Of a stretch of DNA of 64,000 bases, positions 59,455-64,000 are shown one piece after another; position 1 is the stretch's first letter; the number at the start of each line of letters is the position of its first letter. Source of the stretch: Lichenostomus cassidix (lineage: Eukaryota > Chordata > Aves > Passeriformes > Meliphagidae); contig CM039193.1 in assembly GCA_008360975.2 (NCBI GenBank), forward strand, positions 16,296,501-16,360,500. The letters are read 5' to 3'. Both the position numbers and the translations under genes were made by a program. The notes beneath the pieces are model-generated. The model saw only the letters and a list, made by a program, of their open reading frames with translations. It searched no databases and was not told the origin of the DNA.

Positions 59455-62400
59455 ATGCAATGGTAGCCCATCCTCCTTATGTCCTGAGCCTGCTGGGTGC
59501 TGAGCACCGTTGATAACCCCTCACCAGTGGCACTGCACAGCATGGGCCCGTCATGCTGTATGTGCCTCTGGCTGCTGCTCACCCTGGCCCCGCTGGGTGC
59601 TAGTGCCTGGCAGTGCCCCCGTATCCCTTACAGCTCCACCAGGAACTTCTCTGTCCCCTACACACTCCCCAGCTTCGATGCTGGCAGCCCCATCCAGAAT
59701 GTTGCTGTCTTCGCTGATTCCAGTGGCACGGTTGCCATCTTTGTGGCCGTCCGCAACCGCATCCTGTTGGTCAGCCCTGAGCTGCGCCTGCTCTCCGTCC
59801 TCATCACTGGCCCAGTGGGCAGCCCCAAGTGTGAGATCTGCCGCCTGTGCCCATCCACCACAGATGGCCCTGAGGACACAGACAATGTCCTGCTGCTGCT
59901 GGACCCACTGGAGCCATGGCTGTACAGCTGTGGCACAGCACGGCATGGACTGTGCTATCAGCACGAGCTGAAGGTGCAGGACAGGAAGGTGGCGATCACA
60001 GAAACGAACTGCCTGTATTCAGCCACAGGCAACAGCCCTGCGTTCTGCCCTGACTGTGTGGTCAGCCCGCTGGGGACCAGTGCCACTGTGGTGGACATCT
60101 TCCACTCCTCCTTCTTCTACCTCGGCTCCACCATCAACAGCAGTGTGGCAGCACGGTACAGCCCACAGTCAGTGTCCATCCGACGGCTAAAGGGCACCTT
60201 GAACGGCTTTTCAGATGACTTCCAGCGGCTGACAGTGCTGCCACAATACCGCGACAACTACACCATCCACTATGTGCACTCTTTTGCCGACGGGGACCAC
60301 GTCTACTTCCTGATGGTGCAGCCAGAACGGCCGGGATCAACAGTGTACCACACACGCCTGGCGCGGCTCAGCACCCATGAGCCTGACCTCCGCCGCTACC
60401 GCGAGCTCGTCCTCGACTGCCGCTTCGAGTCCAAGCGCCGGCGCCGGCGCAGCAGCGAGGAGGATGCTGAGAAGGACATCGCCTACAACGTGCTGCAGGC
60501 AGCCCACACTGCCCGCCCTGGTGCACGCCTGGCCCGTGACCTTGGCATCAATGACACCGACATGGTGCTCTTTGGTGCCTTCGCCGAGAGCCAGCCGGAG
60601 AGCCGAGTGCCGCAGAAGAACTCAGCCGTCTGCGCCTTCCCCCTCCGCCTCCTCAATCAGGCCATGAAGGAGGGCATGGAGAAGTGCTGTGGCACGGGGC
60701 ACCAGCCACTGCTGCGGGGGCTCAGCTTCTTCCAGCCAGTGGAGTACTGCCCACACAATGTAAGTGCTCCACCCTGTGCCGCATCCGGCCTGGGGACCCT
60801 GGGGTTTGGCTGGGATGTGGGAAAGTGGGTTCAGGATGGTGGGAAACACTGGTAGAGCGGGATGGATGGTGGGGTGGGGTGGGGTGGGGTGGGGTGGCGT
60901 GGGGTAGGGCCGGGGGAGAGCAGTATCACCCAGGTGTGAGTCAGCCCAGCAGCCACCCACCACCTGGTGGGCTGGGGCTGTTGTGTTCTGGCAGCCCCAG
61001 CTGCACCAAGGAGGCTGGGTACAGACAGGGATCCTGCTGAGCCCCCTACCTCACTGGCATATGTGCTGGCACATGGGCATACCGCCGCATGTCCTGCACT
61101 GGGCCAGCTCCCCTCCTGCTATCGCCTCCCTGCGAGCCTCTGCTCTGGCCCCCGTGGCGACTGTCCCTGGACCCCAGCCACTCTCTCCAGCTTGTTTATG
61201 TGTGGGGGGGCAGGAAAGAGACAGGGCCTCGGTGCTTCGCAGCCTAGATATGTGAGGTGCTGGCTGCTCCTGCCTTGTCCCCCAGGCCCAGCCACCGCCT
61301 TCTCTGGGCAAATAAACCGCAGGCGGAAGTGCAATTAGTCACCGGGGTTCCTCATCTGCCGCAGCCGCGGGGCAGGAACACCGTGTCCCAGGTACAAGCC
61401 TCGGCACGGCCAGGATGCAGATGGGTGGGCGCCCCGGCAGGGCCCCCTCATCCCAGCAAATGACATGAGTTTTGGTGTTCTCAGCCAAGGCACAGGGCAA
61501 GGTGCAGCCAAATCCCCTCCTCTTCCTGCACGGAGCAGACAGCTCACTGCTGCTGACTCACACTGTGGCAGGGCGAGCCCACAGAGGACCCCAGCCCTGT
61601 GCCTTGAGGATGTCCAGTGATGACCCTGTGGCTCCTGGTGTCCCTCTTCAATCCCAGCCCCTCGCCGAGCTCCAGGGGTCAGGGAGGACTGGGATTGGAG
61701 TGTGCATCCTGTGGTGCCAGCACTAATAACTATATCCAGATGGGGTGGGAGGGGAGGGCAGGATCTGACGCCACACAGGGACTGCGGGAAGGCCTGCCGA
61801 TGTGTTTGTTTCCCCATAATTTTCCCAGCCTGGAGGGGAACTTGAGCAATCTGGCACTGCCCCAAAATATCTCACAGCTCAAGCTGGTGCCTACCTGTGC
61901 AGGTGTGGGAGTCGGTGCCAGGGCCAGCTTTAAGTCACCCACCCCATGTTTGGCCACAGGTGAACCTCTCGGCACTGGTGGTCAACACCAGCTGCTGGAA
62001 TCAGCCCACCCTCATCCCTGCTGCCTCCCACAAAGTGGACCTGTTCAACGGGCAGCTGACAGGTGTTCTTCTCACCTCCATCTTTGTCACCGCCATGGGA
62101 GATGTCACTGTGGCCCACCTGGGAACAGCAGAGGGACGCATCTTCCAGGTGGGATGTGGGGTCGGGTGGGGCGGCAGGTCCTGGCAGGCTGGGAGGTGTG
62201 CTCAGCCCCCTGCTCTGCCCGGCTGCAGATGGTGCTCCAGCGCTCCAGCTCCTATCTCCTGACCTTATCCAACTTCACCCTGGGAGAGCCAGGGCCAGTG
62301 CGAGGTGCCGTGGGGCTGCAAAACCACTCACTGGTCTTCACTGCTGGCAGCAAGGTGAGTGGGGGGTCTGAGGGGCATAGGGCAGGCATGGAGCTCCACG

Positions 62401-63968
62401 TGCACCCCTCACCGCCACTCTCCATCCCCAGGTGTGGCTCCTGAACATCACCGGCCCTGGCTGCCGACACTTCTCCACGTGCCAGCGCTGCCTGCGGGCT
62501 GAGCGCTTCATGGGCTGCGGCTGGTGCAGGGATGGGTGCAGGCGCCGCCACGAGTGCAGCGGCAACTGGGTCCGGGACAGCTGCCCGCCTGTCCTCACCG
62601 ACGTAGGTCTGCGCTGCCGTCCCCCTGCTCCTCACACCTCCCATGCACCTGGATGGGGCGGGATGTGACAAATGGGGTGGCATGTGGTGGGACCCCTACC
62701 TGGGATGGGTGTTGTGCCCCTCGAAGAAGGGGATTTCTGGACCTACCACAGTCACTGGACTTTGGGGTGACACAGGTGCCTCTCTCGCAGTTCCACCCCC
62801 GGAGTGCCCCACTGCGGGGTCGGACACGGGTGACACTCTGTGGAATGACCTTCCGCTCCCACTTGGACCCTGACCCCAGCCGCAGCCCCCCCACTCCCTA
62901 CCAGGTGGCAGTGGGACGACGAGGCTGCACTGTGCGGCCGGAGGAGGGCGAGAGCTACAGGTGTGCAGTGGTGCTGGGAGGGATCAGCAGCAGAGAGGGG
63001 TCCGGGGCTGCCCCCCGACCTGGGGCTGATCCGCCATCACTGTCCTACAGACCCCTGCCCACCTCCCGCCGCAAGGAGTTTGTGGATGTGCTGGTGTGTG
63101 AGCTGGAGCCGGGGGGTCCGGGAGCAGTGGGGGGCCCGGCCGATGTGGTGCTCACTGTGGAGGAACCTCCCAGACCCTCTGGCTTCCATGTCTTCGGTTC
63201 TGCCACTCTCGGCGGCTTCAGCTTTGTGGTATGGTCCCACACCGGCAGGGCCCCTGGCAGGGTCTGGGGGGGTTGGCTCACTCACCCACCCCACTGACCC
63301 TATCTCTGCTCAGGAGCCCCACGTCAGTGTCCTGCACCCTCCGTTTGGCCCCCGGGGGGGTGGCACCCACCTCTCGCTCCATGGCAGACACCTGTCGGCG
63401 GGGAGCAGCTGGCGGGTGACGGTCAATGGCTCCGAGTGTGCCCTGACTGGGCAGCCCAGGTAAGGCCCTGCCCTGCCCCACCTGGCACAGCGGCGTCCCC
63501 AGCACGGGACGGGCACGGGGAATCCCTGCAGTCCTGCTGTCCCCCTCAGCCCCTGCTGCCGTGTCTCCAGGCAGGACAACGGGACAATCCGATGCACGAC
63601 TCCTGCTGCTGGTGGCCTGGGCACAGCCCGGGTGGCCCTGTGGATCGATGGGGAGGAGTTCCCGGCCCCCCTGCCCTTCCAGTACCGCCCTGACCCCGCT
63701 GTATCCGCTATCGTCCCCAGCTGCAGCTATGAGTGAGTGCATGGGCTCCCTTCCCCTGGGTGCGGAGGCAGCCCTGGCCTCCCGCTGCTCTGGCTGGGCT
63801 GGATGAGGTGTTGGGAACCGCAGGCACGCTGGGGACCATGTGCATCATGGGTCCCTGATCCCTGCCCGCCGTAGGGGCTCGCTGCTCACCATTATCGGCA
63901 CCCACCTGGACTCTGTGTATCGCGCCAAGATCCGCTTTGAAGCCGGTGGTGTGATTACCCAAGCCACA
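59455..63968 (+). CDS. MST1R: MST1R (RON/SEA), MSP receptor tyrosine kinase, 5' part
   Basis: Receptor tyrosine kinase of the MET family that binds macrophage-stimulating protein. Nine coding exons are visible: 59542-60759, 61960-62148, 62229-62354, 62432-62602, 62791-62960, 63051-63228, 63314-63459, 63571-63732, 63875-63968 (818 codons, phases consistent). A signal peptide (MGPSCCMCLWLLLTLAPLGA, residues 1-22) is followed by WQCPR as in human. Then come the Sema domain (about 25-505), the PSI domain (about 516-568, Cys-rich) and IPT repeats from 569. A basic furin site KRRRRR, cleavage after residue 303, separates alpha and beta chains. The start at 59,542 is chosen over an in-frame ATG at 59,497 because it gives a signal peptide at the N-terminus. 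The transmembrane and kinase region is outside the window. The chicken orthologue is the cellular source of v-sea. Confidence 0.96.
59542..60759 (+). CDS. MST1R: MST1R coding exon 1
   Basis: 1,218 nt, residues 1-406, one large exon with signal peptide and most of the Sema domain, as in human. It includes PSFDAGSPIQNVAVFADSSG, VSIRRLKG and YVHSFADGDHVYF, and the furin site. The donor is AAT|GTAAGT. The exon starts at 59,455 after TTGGCAG. Confidence 0.96.
60760..61959. other. MST1R intron 1
   Basis: 1.2 kb, GC-rich. It holds the GGGGT repeat at 60871-60905 and an AATAAA at about 61310-61315. Otherwise unique sequence. Confidence 0.6.
60871..60905 (+). repeat. (GGGGT)n pentanucleotide repeat
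   Basis: Five perfect GGGGT units, one GGCGT and a further GGGGT, in the sense strand 112 nt after the exon 1 donor. It meets the pattern of a G-quadruplex-forming sequence. Confidence 0.9.
61960..62148 (+). CDS. MST1R: MST1R coding exon 2
   Basis: 189 nt, phase 0, residues 407-469. It contains KVDLFNGQLTG and TVAHLGTAEGRIFQ, matching human RVDLFNG and VTVAHMGTMDGRILQ. The acceptor is GGCCACAG. Confidence 0.94.
62229..62354 (+). CDS. MST1R: MST1R coding exon 3
   Basis: 126 nt, residues 470-511, MVLQRSSSYLLTLSNFTLGE to TAGSK; the end of the Sema domain. The acceptor is GGCTGCAG and the donor AAG|GTGAGT. Confidence 0.93.
62432..62602 (+). CDS. MST1R: MST1R coding exon 4, PSI domain
   Basis: 171 nt, residues 512-568. 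The spaced cysteines (GPGCRHFSTCQRCLRAERF, MGCGWCRDGCRRRHEC, DSCPP) are those of the plexin-semaphorin-integrin domain. The donor is GAC|GTAGGT. Confidence 0.95.
62791..62960 (+). CDS. MST1R: MST1R coding exon 5, IPT1 start
   Basis: 170 nt, residues 569-624 plus two bases, FHPRSAPLRGRTRVTLCGMT is the first strand pair of an IPT/TIG domain. The acceptor is TCTCGCAG. Confidence 0.94.
63051..63228 (+). CDS. MST1R: MST1R coding exon 6, IPT1 end
   Basis: 178 nt, residues 625-684, RPLPTSRRKEFVDVLVCELE to ATLGGFSFV, matching human LRGFSFM. The acceptor is TCCTACAG and the donor GTG|GTATGG. Confidence 0.93.
63314..63459 (+). CDS. MST1R: MST1R coding exon 7, IPT2
   Basis: 146 nt, residues 685-732 plus two bases, EPHVSVLHPPFGPRGGGTHL, the start of the second IPT domain (human VLIAVQPLFGPRAGGT). 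The donor is CAG|GTAAGG. Confidence 0.94.
63571..63732 (+). CDS. MST1R: MST1R coding exon 8, IPT2 end and IPT3 start
   Basis: 162 nt, residues 733-786 plus two bases, including PAPLPFQYRPDPAVSAIVPS, equivalent to the human TFQYREDPVVLSISP. The donor is GA|GTGAGT. Confidence 0.93.
63875..63968 (+). CDS. MST1R: MST1R coding exon 9, IPT3
   Basis: 94 nt, residues 787-818, EGSLLTIIGTHLDSVYRAKI onwards to ITQAT, the third IPT repeat. The acceptor is GCCGTAG and the donor ACA|GTAAGC. The gene continues past the window edge. Confidence 0.92.
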
Positions 63969-64000
63969 GTAAGCATCGTGGTGTGAGGCCATCGCCTCCC

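Noticed and set aside
59497..59541. Upstream in-frame ATG of MST1R
   Set aside because: It would place 15 polar residues before the signal peptide; the ATG at 59,542 starts the hydrophobic leader directly.
1..64000. CRISPR arrays, bacterial operons, tRNA or rRNA genes, intact endogenous retrovirus
   Set aside because: No regular spaced repeats, no cloverleaf or rRNA sequence recognised, and no LTR or gag/pol-like frames seen.

Overview
The window is vertebrate nuclear DNA, almost certainly from a bird. The gene models have GT-AG introns and protein sequences that I recognise as orthologues of human 3p21.31 genes. The interspersed repeats are 3' ends of CR1 LINEs of the kind found in birds and other sauropsids. 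There are no bacterial, CRISPR or intact retroviral features. Species cannot be fixed from this window.

Three protein-coding genes are supported. (1) RBM6 lies on the minus strand. Its start codon is at 47,898 and 16 coding exons run down to base 184, with phases that agree at every junction (932 codons visible). The 3' end (remaining glycine-rich/zinc-finger/G-patch part) lies beyond base 1. (2) MON1A lies on the plus strand, complete in five coding exons from 53,896 to 56,511 (549 codons). (3) MST1R (RON; the chicken orthologue is known as c-sea) lies on the plus strand, starting at 59,542. Nine coding exons are visible to 63,968 and encode the signal peptide, Sema, PSI and first IPT repeats. 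The transmembrane and kinase parts are past the right edge. The order MST1R - MON1A - RBM6, with MON1A and RBM6 head to head, is the one I know from human.

Layout: 1-11 kb holds the clustered 3'-half exons of RBM6 (zinc finger, RRM2, OCRE, linker exons). 11-30.3 kb and 30.4-42.4 kb are two very long introns that split RRM1. 42.4-47.9 kb holds the start of RRM1, the large decapeptide-repeat exon and the start-codon exon. 47.9-52.2 kb is RBM6 intron 1. 52.1-52.7 kb is a CpG-rich bidirectional promoter with three ZNF143-like elements and an ETS site. 52.7-53.9 kb is MON1A intron 1, containing a degenerate minisatellite. 53.9-57.6 kb is the MON1A body and 3'UTR. 57.6-59.0 kb is the intergenic stretch and GC-rich MST1R promoter. 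59-64 kb is MST1R. GC content rises sharply to the right of about 52 kb.

The most noteworthy observation is a tandem duplication of a 90-nt, phase-symmetric RBM6 exon (945-1034 and 184-273). The 15-residue core is identical in protein but differs at seven synonymous positions, which points to two maintained exons. Human RBM6, as I remember it, has one such segment. Other points worth checking are a possible 69-nt cassette exon after the zinc finger, a weak U-rich-flanked 5' splice site on the RRM1 exon, a coding-like antisense open frame in RBM6 intron 1, and a possible N-terminal extension of MON1A. The genes act in unrelated processes (nuclear pre-mRNA splicing, endosomal Rab7 activation, receptor tyrosine kinase signalling); their grouping is conserved synteny, not a pathway.
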